Origin: Sinonovacula constricta
Taxonomy: Eukaryota > Mollusca > Bivalvia > Cardiida > Solecurtidae
NCBI GenBank assembly: GCA_007844125.1
Contig: CM017558.1
Coordinates: forward strand, 46,820,164-46,884,163
DNA: 64,000 nucleotides
Direction of reading: 5' to 3'
Both the position numbers and the translations under genes were made by a program. Position 1 is the first letter of the stretch. Each line of letters starts with the position of its first letter. Shown here piece after piece: positions 38,731 to 51,797 of the stretch. The notes under the pieces are model-generated. The model was given only the letters and a program-made list of their open reading frames with translations, made no database searches and was not told the origin of the DNA.

Positions 38731-40477
38731 AAAATTAATGAAGTCAAATTAACCTTTATTTTTTTCTAATTAGTTGGCGTTCAATACGAGACACGAAAGA
38801 ACTACTTAAATAAACAAAAAATCATATATATTTTCTACAAAATACTTATTATATACATACCATCCTGCACTGTTCATACTTTAGTTTATCAAAGTGTTAA
38901 TTAGATTTAACGAGACAAATCTTTTCAAAGGATATGCGACGTCAGTGAGTTTTTTATTTACACAAATTTTTTATTCCTTTTTAAGAAAAAAGTTTTTGAG
39001 AACCGAGACATATAAGATTAAATATTTTCTGACACCAATATTAATGTATTTTACGTGTTTTGCACACTTTGATATCTGGAACCTCCACGGCTCTTATTTA
39101 TAGGTCAATTTGACCTGACCATCAAACATCTGAAGCAGTTGCTTAATTGTCAATCGATGCAGTTCGATAGCGGGGGTGTGGACGTTGTGTTGTGTGGTTG
39201 TTCAATAAGCACATTATGGTAAATGATGCTATCTCGAATCTCTACCAATTACAGTAGCTTTGATTTTCATTCGGGCTGGTCTTGGATCAGCATTTTAAGT
39301 TGGTCAAAAATGAGGCTAGACAGCTACGCAAAAAATAACAAAATGCTAGCAGAAACGTATACCCGATGTTAAATAAAAAACGAAGCCTCAGCCTACTGAG
39401 CTACTATAATCCACCTAGTGATACGCATATTAATTGAAAAAGTCATCTCTGGCTCATGAAAACAAACAATACAGGTAATCATCATATAATGCAATGGTTA
39501 TTTTTTCACCTGTGTTTTCTTCGTTGTAAATGTGTAGTTATTATTTTGGGAACTATTTTAATATACCTATTGAATAATTGTGTTATGTTGTGCGTTTAAG
39601 GAATGGATATGTTTTGGTTGTTTTTCATTAAGTCACGACTTTAAAGTTAATTTTAATGATAGGTTTAAGGTAATAATTGAATGGCAGCAGGGAAGGTTGA
39701 TAAAAATGATTACTCCCCCACTAACTAGGGCCATCTCTGTGATTACCTTTTAACTCCCGATACCAGAAAAAAATAAAAACACACAAAGCAGATTATCTTT
39801 GGAATTTTAACAGGAATAATGTATCGCTTCCGGTCGCCTAAGGGGGTAGTGTTGTAGTCAACAGGTTATGAGTTTTTATATAGAATATATGACAAGAGCT
39901 CTTATTTTATACAATGCTGTTTTAACGAACTCGAGGATATAAGATACAATGCCCTAAGATAGTCCTCTTCATTCCGTCCTGGCGGTGAACTTAAAGTTTT
40001 TGTTATAAAACATGAATACTGGTTTTACATGTGGTGTAAGGCCCTGGTGACAGTATTAACCCAAAACAGTATATTGATAGTTTGCATATCGCGTGTTTCA
40101 AGGGGTGTATATGTCACGATATGTCATGATTTTAATTCTCAAATGAATAACTCTTACTTTCAACATAAAATTTACCCGTATAAACATAGAATCTATCATG
40201 CAAACAACTTTTACTGAATGGTGTGAAATAACCGTCGTTGTGACCTGTTTTAATACGTGAATAGTCATAATCTAGTAAGACAACAGGAAACGTACTTTTA
40301 ACCTTGTGGGTGCCGGATGTTCATATTGATGAGTCTGTTACAGACCTTGTCTGGTATAGACAATGACGAATGGTACATATATTCCTTGGGAGACTGACAG
40401 TTTTAAATAGTATTATATGTTCAGCTATGTTGTATCTGATCATATTTTCGGAAAATGTGTTTTGAACGTTAAATGGT
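38731..40477. other. AT-rich non-coding stretch
   Basis: Short frames (38894-39103, 40029-40217) without motifs. Nothing else recognised. Confidence 0.4.
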
Positions 40478-40740
40478 GAGAAGGCAGCTTTCCCTGGCTT
40501 CCGGAGGTCATGGGTTCAAACCCCGGCCGGTTCAAACCAAAGACTTTAAAGTTGGTATAAGTGGCTTCCCTCCTACCACTCGGAGCTAAGGGGGCATCAT
40601 TACGCTTGACTTGTCGGTGTCAGTATAATAGACCGGCCAGGTTCAGTCCCTGGGCACCTCATAAGTGCTCCTGTTCTATAATGATAGAACTGTCGCTGCA
40701 CAGTATAGTCAAAAATGCCGGCAAATCCCATCCCATCCCT
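40478..40740 (+). mobile_element. tRNA-derived SINE, second type
   Basis: A B-box-like GGGTTCAAACCCC lies at 40512-40524. Downstream are AAGTGGCTTCCCTCCTACCA, GAGCTAAGGGG and GTCGGTGTCAGTATAATAG, the order expected for a SINE type common in bivalve genomes. The GC content is well above the surroundings. The open frame 40561-40764 is the SINE body read as protein and is not a gene. A related copy is at 49362. Confidence 0.75.
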
Positions 40741-41036
40741 TTCACTGGCCATATTTTAGTTTAACGTAAGGACTATTATTGTATGTTTCAGATACATTCT
40801 GATTCCAGATGTTCAAAATAGTCGAATATTCAATCTAATTGTAGCTTCGTATCATTGGAGTTAATGTTGCCTTTGAGATCGTACATTTCATCGCATTTTA
40901 AGACTTGATTCTATCTACATATTGAATCTTCTTAATTCATATGTTAAGTAACCATTTACTTTCTGTTATATTTCACAATGTTTGTATATAGATGTTAGAT
41001 ATAAAAAAAAAAACATTAAACACAAACACAATGTTG
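40741..41036. other. AT-rich stretch, nothing recognised
   Basis: No gene or repeat seen. Confidence 0.4.
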
Positions 41037-41125
41037 TTATAACATTTACATTTGACAAGCATGTGAAAACCTTTGTATTGTGCCTTGCTAGTTCATATAT
41101 ATCCAGCAATACTCAAAGGACGTGG
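41037..41125 (+). repeat. F1 dispersed repeat, 3' fragment
   Basis: ACATTTACATTTGACAAGCA, TGAAAACCTTTGTATTGTGC and CAGCAATACTCAAAGGACGT follow the 3' part of the copy at 22721-22997. The core is missing. Confidence 0.65.
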
Positions 41126-41593
41126 GAATGCGTTTGGAATTTGGAAGTGAGCTGTTGCAGTTATCATGCTTTTCGTAATTCCTCGGTGGTATTCGGAAAA
41201 GTCTTTTTAGGAGAAAAAGCCGAGGTGTTGTGAGTGGTTATTAGGTGTTACAGATTTGTACCACTTTAACTTCTTACAACGTTTATAACGCAGAGATCTT
41301 TGGCAACTTAGAACCACCTGGGTTGAGTAGGTTTTATTCTAACGTGTTAGCAGTGCTGTACGAGGGTTTAATATTGTTATTTGTTCAATATTTCTTAAAT
41401 GTGTTTCATAACAGAATAGTTGAATTATTAAATGAATTGTTTGATTATATTTAGACAATATGGTACAATATGTCATGCCAATGTGAAGGCCAACTGTTCG
41501 ATCATATTTCCAGCTCACTTGAAGTCAAAGTGCTAATGGGATGTCCGGCGTGTTCAATCGTTCGTCGATAACGTATTGTCTATATTGGACATA

Positions 41594-41641
41594 TAGTGTG
41601 GCGGTCGTAGAAAAAATGTTTCCGTGCACATTATCTATGTA
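41594..41641 (+). repeat. Short dispersed repeat, copy 1
   Basis: AGTGTGGCGGTCGTAGAAAA followed by TTTCCGTGCAC and ATCTATGT aligns with 53091-53139. Confidence 0.6.
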
Positions 41642-41976
41642 ATGTGTATTTTATTTCTTTTAACGTACATAGGACTTTGGAACTTTAATTACATTTACAC
41701 ATAAAAAAGAAGCTTTAACCATTTATACTTGTCATCTGTTCTTGATTGAAATACTTTTAATTCTTCCCAAACTGACAAGATAATCAATATGATACTTTAT
41801 AACACTTTCTTAATATCCGAATGTACTTATTTCCATCGTTTTAACAAAACTGTCGTTCTTTTACAAAAATGCACATTTTTTTTTTTTTTGGCCATTTTGT
41901 GTCCCATACAAGGACATTAATATAAATAAGATTGACTATTCGATTGAAATATTTGTTTAAGCTGACCACTCCTTTG

Positions 41977-42165
41977 TTTCTTCATGCTTTACGACATAGT
42001 CGTAAATGTGGACAATTCATCAAATTTGAATGTTGGTCATGTCAAGCTGTAAATTATCTGACCTGGCTTATCATTTTGTTAAGCAAAAGAGTCAATGAGG
42101 CATAATATTGTCAATGTGTTCCGGATTGGTCGAACAGACTCCAGGGCTTGCTTTGCAACAACCAG
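41977..42165 (+). repeat. F2 dispersed repeat, copy 4
   Basis: GGTCATGTCAAGCTGTAAAT, AGTCAATGAGGCATAATATT and CAATGTGTTCCGGATTGGT in F2 order and orientation. Confidence 0.75.
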
Positions 42166-42992
42166 TGTTGTTATAAAAACTAGCGTTGTAATAAATTTAC
42201 TTCACGGCAAAACGGGATTTCACTAGTCGCATTGCAATTGCCGTTACAAATCGTCCTTTTAATGAATTCGCAGTTTGACATTTTTATTCAAAATTAAAAT
42301 CTAATCGATTCGACACAAACGATATAGATTAGATAAAGTATGCTTCTCTAATACTGGAACAGCGTCAAATATTCTGAGCGAAAACCGGCTTTGTTATATT
42401 TATTACGCTTTTTGATATTTTGTACACAAACCACAAAACATAAAAGCTATAATGAAACCTTAAACCCCGTAATTGATGCGCTACTTTCAGTTAAAACTGA
42501 CGCATGTTGGCATAAAACAATGGGATTTGTATCTGACGTTGTTTATCTTTTCGACCTGATCGGGTGTTTACGGAGAGTAATTGATCAAACTACATTATAA
42601 AATGTTGGGTCTGTGCTTTTCGTTTCGATCGGATATCACTTGAGGTGAATTATTACAAAATGCAACTTTATTTCAATATCATCTGCAACGTCAATGTAAT
42701 GAAGACTGACTTCATAGACTATGTATTGTTTGTTGTTGTTTTTTTAAATCGTAATCGCTGAACCCTAAATTTAATATAATAAATATCATAATTTTAGAAG
42801 GATAATGTAGCATTATTAGAAAAAGTGTTGTAACGGCAGATGTGATTTAAACCAGCTTAGTCATCAACAGATTACACAGCTTGCTATTTAAGGCTATACA
42901 AGGCTTAATATCAGTATGGACATTCCTCTGGCAGAGTTTCATTGTGATCTTACAGATTTAACACATAACTATTATAATACGGTTATTTATTA
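42166..42992. other. AT-rich flank of the large 45-bp array
   Basis: The frame 42391-42600 (69 codons) has no recognised family. The frame beginning at 42916 runs straight into the array. Confidence 0.4.
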
Positions 42993-45040
42993 TTTTGATA
43001 TCGTAGTTGTTACGGTTGCTTGTAGCAGAGAGAATTATTTCGAAATTGTAATTGCTATGGTTACTTGTAGCGGAGAGAATTATTTTAATACTGCAGTTGC
43101 TACGATTAATTGTAGCGGAGAGAATCATTTCGATATTGTAGTTCGATACTGTAGTTCTATTGCTACTTGTAGCGGAGTGAATTTTTTCGATATTGTATTG
43201 CTACGGTTACTTGTAGGGGAGAAAATTATTTCGATATTGTAGTTGCTACGGTTATTTGTGGCGGTGTGAATCATTTCGATATTGTAGTTGCTATGGTTAC
43301 TTGTAGGGGAGATAATTATTTCGATATTGTAGTTGCTATGGTAACTTGTAGCGGAGAGAATTATTCCGAAATTAAAGTTGCTACGGTGACTTGTAGCGGA
43401 AGAAATTATTTTGATATTGAAGTTGCTATGGTTACTTGTAGCATAGGGAATTATTTCGATATTGTAGTTTCTATGGTTACTTGTAGCGGAGATAATTATT
43501 TCGATATTGTAGTGGCTATGGTAACTTGTAGCGGAGAGAATTATTCCGAAATTAAAGTTGCTACGGTGACTTGTAGCGGAAGAAATTATTTTGATATTGA
43601 AGTTGCTATGGTTACTTGTAGCGTAGAGAATTATTTCGATATTGTAGTTGCTACGGTTACTCGTAGCGGAGGGAATTATTTCGATATTGTAGTTGTTATA
43701 GTTACTTGTAGCTAAAGAATTAATTTTGGTAGTGTAGTTGCTACAATTACTTGTGGCGAAAAGAATTGTTTCGATATTGTAGTTCGATATTGTAGTTGCT
43801 ACGGTTGCTTGTGGCGGCGTGAATTATTTCGAAATTGTAGTTGCTACGGTTACTTGTAGTGGAGGGAATTACTTCGATATTGTAGTTGCTATGGTTCCTT
43901 GAAGCGGAGAGAATTATTTCGATATTGTAGTTCGATATTGTAGTTGCTATGGTAACTTGAAGAGGATAGAATTATTTCGATATTGTAGTTGCTATGGTTC
44001 CTTGTAGCGGAGATAATTATTTTGAAATTGTAGTTACTATGGTTACTTTTAGCGGAGGGAATTATTTCAATATTGTAGTTGCTTTGGTTACTTGTAGCGG
44101 AGAGAATTGTTTGATATTGTAGTTCGATATTGTAGTTGCTATGGTTAATTGTGGCGGATTGAATTATTTCGATATTGTTTGCTACGGTTACTTGTAGCGG
44201 AGAGAATTATTTTGATATTGTAATTGCTATGGTTACTTGTGGCGGAGAGAATTATTTCGATATTGTTGTTGCTACGGTTACTTGTAGCGGAGAGAATTAT
44301 TTCGTTATTGTAGTTGCTACGGTTACTTGTAGCGGAGAGAATTATTTCGTTATTGTAGTTGCTATGGTTACTTGTTGTGGAGAGAATTATTTCGTTTTTG
44401 TAGTTGCTATGGTTACTTGTGGCGGAGAGAATTATTCAAAATTGTAATTGCTACGGTTACTTGTAGCAGAGATAATTATTTCATTATGTTACTTGCTTTG
44501 GTTACTTGTAGTGGAGAGATTTTTTTCGATATTGTAGTTGCTATGGTTACTTGTGGCGGGGTGAGCTAATTCGATAGCGTCGTTGCTACGGTTACTTGTA
44601 GCAAAGAGAATCATTTCGTTATTGTAGTTGCTATGGTTACTTGTGGCGGAGTGAACTATTTCGATATTATAGTTGCTACGGCTACTTGTGGCGGAGTGAA
44701 CTATGTCGATATTGAAGTTGCTATGGTTACTTGTGGTGGAGTGAACTATGTCGATATTGTAGCTGCTATTGTTACTTGTGGCGGAGTGAACTATGTCGAT
44801 ACTGTAGTTGCTACGGTTACTTTTGGCGGAGTGAACTATATCGATATCTTAGTTGCTATGGTTACTTGTGGCGGAGTGTACTATGTCGATATTGTAGTTA
44901 CTATGGTTACTTGTGGTGGAGTGAACTATGTCGATATTGTAGTTGCTACGGTTACTTGTGGCGGAGTGAAATATGTCGATATTGTAGTTGCTTTAGTTAC
45001 TTGTGGCGGAGTGAACTATGTCGATATTGTTGTTGCTACG
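42993..45040 (+). repeat. 45-bp satellite-like array, about 45 copies, with open frames
   Basis: A 45-bp unit with cores TTTCGATATTGTAGTTGCTA and TGGTTACTTGTAGCGGAGAG repeats about 45 times. The period keeps the plus frame open, giving 15-residue repeats FDIVVAMVTCSGENY in frames 42916-43242, 43266-43715, 44175-44447 and 44633-45178. The frame is broken by a stop near 43711 and by partial duplications of GATATTGTAGTTC (about 43133, 43769, 43919, 44113). A 180-bp (four-unit) higher-order repeat is exact in position: 43321-43440 matches 43501-43620. After about 44530 the variant GGCGGAGTGAACTATGTCGA takes over and is more homogeneous. A translated protein is possible in principle, but the breaks and the lack of a gene context favour non-coding satellite DNA. 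Confidence 0.93.
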
Positions 45041-45348
45041 CATATTTTGAACAGTATTACAATTTCTTACGGTATGTTAGGTTCTGCAAATACATTCTAC
45101 TTGAATTCACCCTGCATCATCAAAACATTGCTTAAACCTCTTACTTTTATATTATTTTCTTCAACACACTTGGGCTGAAAGAAAAATTTCTTACGAAACC
45201 TACAATCTTGTTTGATAATTTGATGTCCAAATTTGTAATAATTTGATAGATTTTTTATATCGACAGATATTCATCTGAATAAGAAAACTGGAAAAAGGTC
45301 CTCTAAGAACAACCATACATAACTAGGACAAAAATAAGAAGAGACATA

Positions 45349-45635
45349 CACTAGTCAAAATTTTCAAGTGCACACTTTTTATTTTACGGAATACCTGATA
45401 AAAACTGACAATGAAATACTTGAAAATTATTGAAAATATTTTTGAATTCCGAGAAAATCGTGATTTTTTTTTAGCATGACGCTTCAGTAAATAATCGATA
45501 GATCGGTGCGCTTGTACCTAAATCCACAACACGTTCATGCTTACGGATGTGTTTCACCTAATTAAGTTGTATAGCTGTCTTCTGCTGCAAAACAATGTGA
45601 AGACAAAAGTGTGCACTTAGAAATTTTGACGAGTG
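45349..45635. mobile_element. MITE with 31-bp inverted repeats and TA target site
   Basis: The left terminus at 45349-45379 (CACTAGTCAAAATTTTCAAG...) and the reverse complement of 45605-45635 (CACTCGTCAAAATTTCTAAG...) agree at 28 of 31 positions. TA flanks both sides (45347-45348 and 45636-45637), the target-site duplication of Tc1/mariner-type transposons. The 287-bp element has no transposase frame, so it is a non-autonomous MITE. A 12-mer from the terminus, AAAGTGTGCACT, also occurs alone at 46328-46339, possibly a remnant of another copy. Confidence 0.9.
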
Positions 45636-45637
45636 TA

Positions 45638-48600
45638 CATATGCTTCCATAATTCCAACTTGTATGAGTTTTATTCTTTCCCATTATCGACAAAATTTTA
45701 TTTTCGTTTGCTCAATTTAAAAAAAATGCATTTAAAAGGGATGTATCGGAGGAAAAAAAAACGCTGTTTTGCTTAGGGCCGCTAAAGAATTATATGTATT
45801 TGTTTACGACTATATTAGAACTGCTTGGATAGGTCCTCGTAAAGCAAGAAAAGTATACTAAATCACTCAGCCGATAATAAGCAGTCATTTGCGCACACTG
45901 TGTGAATATGTAAGAACTAAATAATTATACAATGCTGCTACTCCTGAAAACATCTTAAACTGTACACCTCTCGTTTGTGTGATTCGGCTCTCTCTGCAGT
46001 TCTGATTTGTTCATGGACAGTTACTCAAAATTCCAGAATATCTTGGGCGTTTATAAACGTTAAGTTATCCGTACACTTTGTTTTTCGTAATTTGTAACAA
46101 CGGTTCTTCCTGTAGATTTAATAAATTATATAAACTTGCTAGAATAGCAGAATATGACTTCCAAAGATGCCATTTAAAGAAAAACAACAATAAAATTTAG
46201 CATTTTTAAACTATTAGGTGTGTTTGTAAGAAAATATTTTTCGGTTTTTAAAATTTAATCCGTTGATGCAAATCCGTCGATAGAAAATATGATATTGGTC
46301 TGTACAAATTTCTTAAAGCCTAAAGTTAAAGTGTGCACTAGAAAAATGTTATTGAGGTAACACTAGTATAAGTTTTAGACAGCTTGTGCATTTACGCTGT
46401 TGTTATATTTGCAAGTCATTATGTGTATTTCCTTTATGCAAATTTAAACACTGTTCGTCTGTCTGTCTGTCAGTGACAGAACAAACGCAACAGTCATTGG
46501 CACTATTGATGTTATACTGAAGTAATTTCCTGAAATTAATATATCACAGCCGACTCCAAAACTAAAAAAAAACATCGTTTTGTCTGGTTAGGCTTTCTTT
46601 CAAGGATTAGTTTTCAACGTCTTGATTTATGCACTGTAAATTTATATTTAAAATCTTTGCAGACTCTCTTTGCAGCTTTCGTTGGTTTTTTTTTAATGGT
46701 GCATTTTATTTTAGCTATAATTTTGAAACTGAGCATGCTGAATATTTGCACTTTTAATCACAGAATTATGCAAAGCACGTATGAAACTGCTGTGCTATCT
46801 TGGATGATGACTGTTTTGTTAATAAGGATCGCTTGAAAGGATAATTGCTATCTAATTGTTTAAATTCAATGTATTGTAAGTATAAATTTATTTAACACAA
46901 CCATATCTGTTGGGATAGCAAGTATTATAGAAGTGGAAGAAAAGATGTTTGAAAGAAAAATTAGAGTCTTACAAAATGAGATATTTTGTTTGTTTGTCTT
47001 TTTTGTTTTGTTTGTTGTTTGGTTGGTTTATTTGTTGTTTGATTGGGTGGTTGGTAGGATGCTTGCTTATAAGTTTAGTTGGTTGACTGGCTGGTTTGTT
47101 TTGTCCTATTAAATCTTTCCGTTATCCAGGGATGTGCCCAGTTCAAGCAGACATAGTGCTGCATTGTCGTGTATAGCATGCTTAGAACATAATAGAATAA
47201 CAAAAGTCCCAATACCTGTAACCAGACCCCGAGCATACCAATCTTGGAACTAAATTTGTATTTCCAAGCCTTATGTCATGCAACCGTAACAACTTACACT
47301 AGATCTGCTTTGGTTAGTTTGGATTTGCAAGGAGACCTAATGATTATTAATGCTTTATATTAGACATCTTCTTTAACAAAAAGTTGTATTGGTAAGTGGT
47401 ATGAACAGATTAATCTTCATATTTCAAATTACAAAAAAATGGCTTGTGGTTAGGCCAAAACGTTAAGAGGAAATGATATTACAAAATCAGTGTAATTCTC
47501 ACCTACAGCATTTGATGATAAGATGTTTCTGTAACTTATGCCAGAGCCAGTCGATGTTAATTGGTTAACATGAATTGTAACTTACGTAAATCATATCACA
47601 GAATGAAGTGAGCCATATCATTGTTATTAATGCAAGTTTTATTAGAAAGGAAAAAAGGATACCGTCTTCGACGTAGGTAGACATAGAATCGAGACTTTAA
47701 AATGCAGAAACAGATCGAAAACACGGGCTGTAAATTCATATTAAATCAAGAAAACTAATTTAATTTGAGGAAGAAAAGTTAACTAACCTCGTGATAAATA
47801 ATTAACAATGTAAACATGTGAAACATATTTGTATTCCGTTTTCTCTCAGACTTAAAAATCTATCCAAGTTTTTTATAAAAAATGTGGTTTATAAGCATGA
47901 AGTAAAATATAAATCGAAAACATTTATTTTATTGATTGTCTTTGAAAAATTCTTCCTAACTCGAACAAAAGCATTTAGAAGTACATGTAAACGTGTTATT
48001 TAATTAGTTTAGACACTTTATTTTCTTAATATCATATTTCTCGTAAGATAATGTGGGACGCTAAATGTGGTGATTACTATATTTCAATACACATTTTGGA
48101 ATTGTTGACACCTTATTCATATGTACATAAAAACTTCAATTTTTATTGATATAAAACTATTTTGACTTGGCGATATGTAAACATATTTAAGATTCTATAC
48201 AGTTTAGATGTCAAATAGGCATAGACGAGGTTACAAATCAATTCATAATCAATTTATGGAGTTATTGTAAGATTCCATCATACACATGTATTACTAACAG
48301 GAACGATTGTATTTACAATAATCTATGAAATGGATGTATATCAAATGGTATGTTGAAAGTGCGTTTCCGTATTTGATGTTTGCACGATCATTTCTCGTTT
48401 TAGGGCTTTTAGTTTACTGGGTAGAAAATTTGGCAAAGAACGGGCTAACATACTAACGACTTAATGAGAGTTTGTAACAGCACGTGTTGAATACCGCTGA
48501 TGAATCCAAAATAGCCACACCTGTCGTTACCCACGTATCATTAGTTGTACTCTTAGCACGCGAGAAAGTAAGTCGGCTTGAAAAAGATGCACACCGTTTA

Positions 48601-48878
48601 GTTCCTGTCTTAAATAAAGATTAACATGTAAATAGTTTTGCTGTTTATTTGTCGATGGAATTTAAGTACCAAAGTCCTATGTAAGTCATGGGAAAGTACA
48701 CGTAACAATCCTGAAAGGATTAACAAAGCGTTGGGAATTTTAGAATATCTCTAAATATATAAAAAGGAAATGCCTTTTAAAAGATGCTGCGTTGATGAGG
48801 TTTTATCTTATCTATAAAAAATACGTCATTGCTTGGACGGTGTTGTTTTAAATAGATTTGCTTTTTTCATCGAAAGAA
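45638..48878. other. AT-rich stretch with T/G-rich low complexity
   Basis: A degenerate TTTG/TTGG tract lies at 46987-47103, and a short GTCT run with a TCTGTCAGTGACAGA palindrome lies near 46458-46480. A single short frame (47818-48003) is not recognisable. Confidence 0.45.
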
Positions 48879-49120
48879 TTTGAGCAATCCCTCAGGAAGT
48901 GCGAAGTTTAGAGCTCCGAAAAACCCCGGCTTAAGCAGCCCAGTGGGCCTCTTTTGCCAGCTGACCGTTCCAAGGCGGTAACTGTTGGGTTTGCTTTATT
49001 TGTTTAATGACTCGTCATAGATTTGTTCTTCCTTTTACAGTTGGCGTGCAGTGGATACCTTTGTCTTGTACCTTCTTCAAATTTTAATATATGCTGCAAT
49101 GCTCATAGGACTTAATCATA
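48879..49120 (+). repeat. F1 dispersed repeat, the most complete copy
   Basis: Contains, in order, CCTCAGGAAGTGCGAAGTTT, ACCCCGGCTTAAGCAGCCCA, GCTGACCGTTCCAAGGCGGT, a T-rich middle, TGGATACCTTTGTCTTGTAC and ATGCTGCAATGCTCATAGGA. I used this copy as the reference layout for the family. Confidence 0.85.
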
Positions 49121-49361
49121 CTCGTATTTTACTATTTAAATAATAAACTTTACTAATTGGTAATTTATAAATAAAATAAGCTGGTCAGAACTTACACTTT
49201 ACTAGATCATAATTTACACGTACACTATTTATAAAATAACACAAGATCCATTTTGTATATAATAAAACCCGCGTTACCTAGATCATACATTTTACAAATA
49301 TGTATGAAGAATTTTGTTGAAACGAGCTACCTTTTTGCAAATTAATGCTTTAAAATGTACA

Positions 49362-49547
49362 ATAAGCCGGAGTGGAAAGCGCAATCGGAAGAGCGGTGGC
49401 TCTTGATACTGGAGGGTCCAGGGTTTAACCGGTTCGCGAGTGACCAACATCCTTGAATTGGAAGTGGCATTTCCTTTCAAACTTCAAGAAACAAGAGTAG
49501 TTCCACGACTGTTCGGTCCGGTGTCAGGTTACTGTGACTGTGTATGG
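49362..49547 (+). mobile_element. tRNA-derived SINE, second type, decayed
   Basis: The head has an A-box-like GCAATCGGAAGAGCGG and a damaged B box near GGGTTTAACC. The body has GGAAGTGGCATTTCCTTTCA and TCGGTCCGGTGTCAGGTTAC, parallel to the SINE at 40478-40740. Same orientation. Confidence 0.65.
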
Positions 49548-51797
49548 AATTGTGCATATTGCATTTTAAACACAGTTTAGGAAGGTAACTAACATACTGT
49601 TGGTGGGACGAGATACTCAGATTTATTTAAACCCCAAAAGGTTCAGATCTTTCTATTAAATACGCCGTAAGTGTACACGACAATAAGAGGGACTGCAGAA
49701 AGTGGTGATGCATTCGTTGCCGACGAGTTCCGAAAGCTACTGTTGCATTATACATTGGTATGCACGAAAAATAAAAGCAGGAGACAAATATCAAACTTTG
49801 TACACAAAGTATGTACAGATCACTGGTAAAATCGTCCTTATTTAGATTCGTTCATATACCTTATAGTAGGTCATTTTTACCAATTAGGGCCGCTTTCATA
49901 TTCGTCATGAAATACTCTTGCGTCAGCATTATGTGTACTAAGGTCTTAATTGAATTGACAGCTGCGCCGACAACCCAAATAGCTTTCTACGTGTATCGTT
50001 TGATATTGACTGTATTGGCTGTGCCATCAAAAGCATGGACTGATAATTTTAATCTCGATGCAGTTACAAACAAGAAATAGCAAGGATTCGAGACCTCCAA
50101 TGCGCCGTAGAGCGCATTCGCTGTAAACAAGAATATGACTATCCTGTGAAATACACACTCAATATAAACTGTCGATTCATTACATAAATGTTTAAGAGTA
50201 CGAACCGTAACTCTGATGGGAACTAGATTATCTACTAATTTTCTTTCTTCCTTGTTGTTTGTTGTCCAAACATCTGCAAATTCCTTTTAATGCCAGGTAC
50301 TTTTCGATTGCAGGAAACTTTATTTTTGGAAGCTACACTGCTGGGAAAAAGAACGGAAAAGGGTCTCACAAAACAAATGTGACATCGTGCTTTTGACTGC
50401 TACACTACACGTCCTCATAAAGAAAGCAGTCCAATAGAGGCACAGCTCTGTAGAGCGGCGCCAAGGAAAAAGAGAAAAGTAACCATGACCGAGAGATAAA
50501 CTCAGTTTCATTGGATAGATTTGGTTAAATTGCATCTCAATTACAGCCATGGCTAGTAGTTTATATTTGGCGTATTTCAAATCATATGTATATGAAGAGA
50601 ATCAAACAACTGAAAATGCTTCGTTTAAAATGTGTTTGTAAATACGATAAATATCGTAACTTATATTCGTTTTAATTCTGTTATTTTTACCAAGACTCTT
50701 TTATATGTGAAAAGTATTATGCAAGAAACATATGTTTGTGTATAGCTGGTTATAAATGTTCCGGCTGATAAACGACCACATAATAAGATCTTTGCGACTT
50801 TCAAGAAGTGTTCACATCAACCGTGACTAGTAAAATAAATCTATGCTTAAGAAAAATAAATGTTTTAACTTATTATTTGAACAAATATCTTTGTGCCTTT
50901 AGCATAATGCTGTGGGTATTGGCTATTCTCTCCGCCGGCCTACGTGTTTGTGATGAAACGCTGAGGTTCAACCACTATGCTATTTTCCCTCGTGATTTTC
51001 AGGATGTAATCAGCATGTAATAAAGTATGCTCCCCAACATGTGCTTATATTCTCAATAAGCATAAACCTCAATAGAAAAAATGCCGAAAAATATTAAATG
51101 CTACATAATAAATTTTGATACAGTTACAAAACGAAAAGCACTTGATTTAGTTGTTAAATATTGCTAATATTGCCACGGAAGAGATTTTATTACCACACCG
51201 CCTTCTTCAAAGTTGTTTTGATAGCATATCTCACCTTGCCTCTGATTACCATTGTTGATTCAAAATTACTTCTTAATGAGAAAAATGTGTATAATGATAA
51301 CAAGACCCCGAACACTTTACCGGGAGGTTCCATCAACCTGTGTTACGTGTGAAGATCCCCAGTAATCATGCCACCGCGCTGGAGACGTATGCTGATAAGT
51401 GGCATCTCAGTGTCGACTTGATACGTGATGTTACTTAGATTACATCACCACCGTATTATCATTAAGTGATTAGTTCCCCCACAACTAGACATGTTCTTGC
51501 TTGGCATATAACATAACATATAAAACAACATAAAACATATTTTCGAAACAGGTGCATTTCAGCCATGTACGTATCTCTTCCGTGAATCAATGAATTAATT
51601 TCATCCTCTAATGAAAATATTACGCGCGAAACAAATAAGTTAAAGTATATATTTAATAATAGGTTAACTCACTATAAAACACTGACGAAAGACTTGCAAC
51701 GCAAGTAAATACATTTCCCAGAACAAGACTGCCTTCCTTGGAAAGTACTATTCCCTTTTATCTTAGCCCAGTCTCTCCAAATGCGTTTCATACCCTA
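49548..51797. other. AT-rich non-coding stretch
   Basis: Several short frames occur (49811-50080 and 50808-51020 on +, 50320-50580 on -). The minus-strand 86-codon frame at 50320 lies in a slightly GC-richer patch but resembles nothing known to me. Confidence 0.35.

Noticed and set aside
40561..40764. 67-codon plus frame, GC-richer than its surroundings
   Set aside because: It is the body of a SINE.
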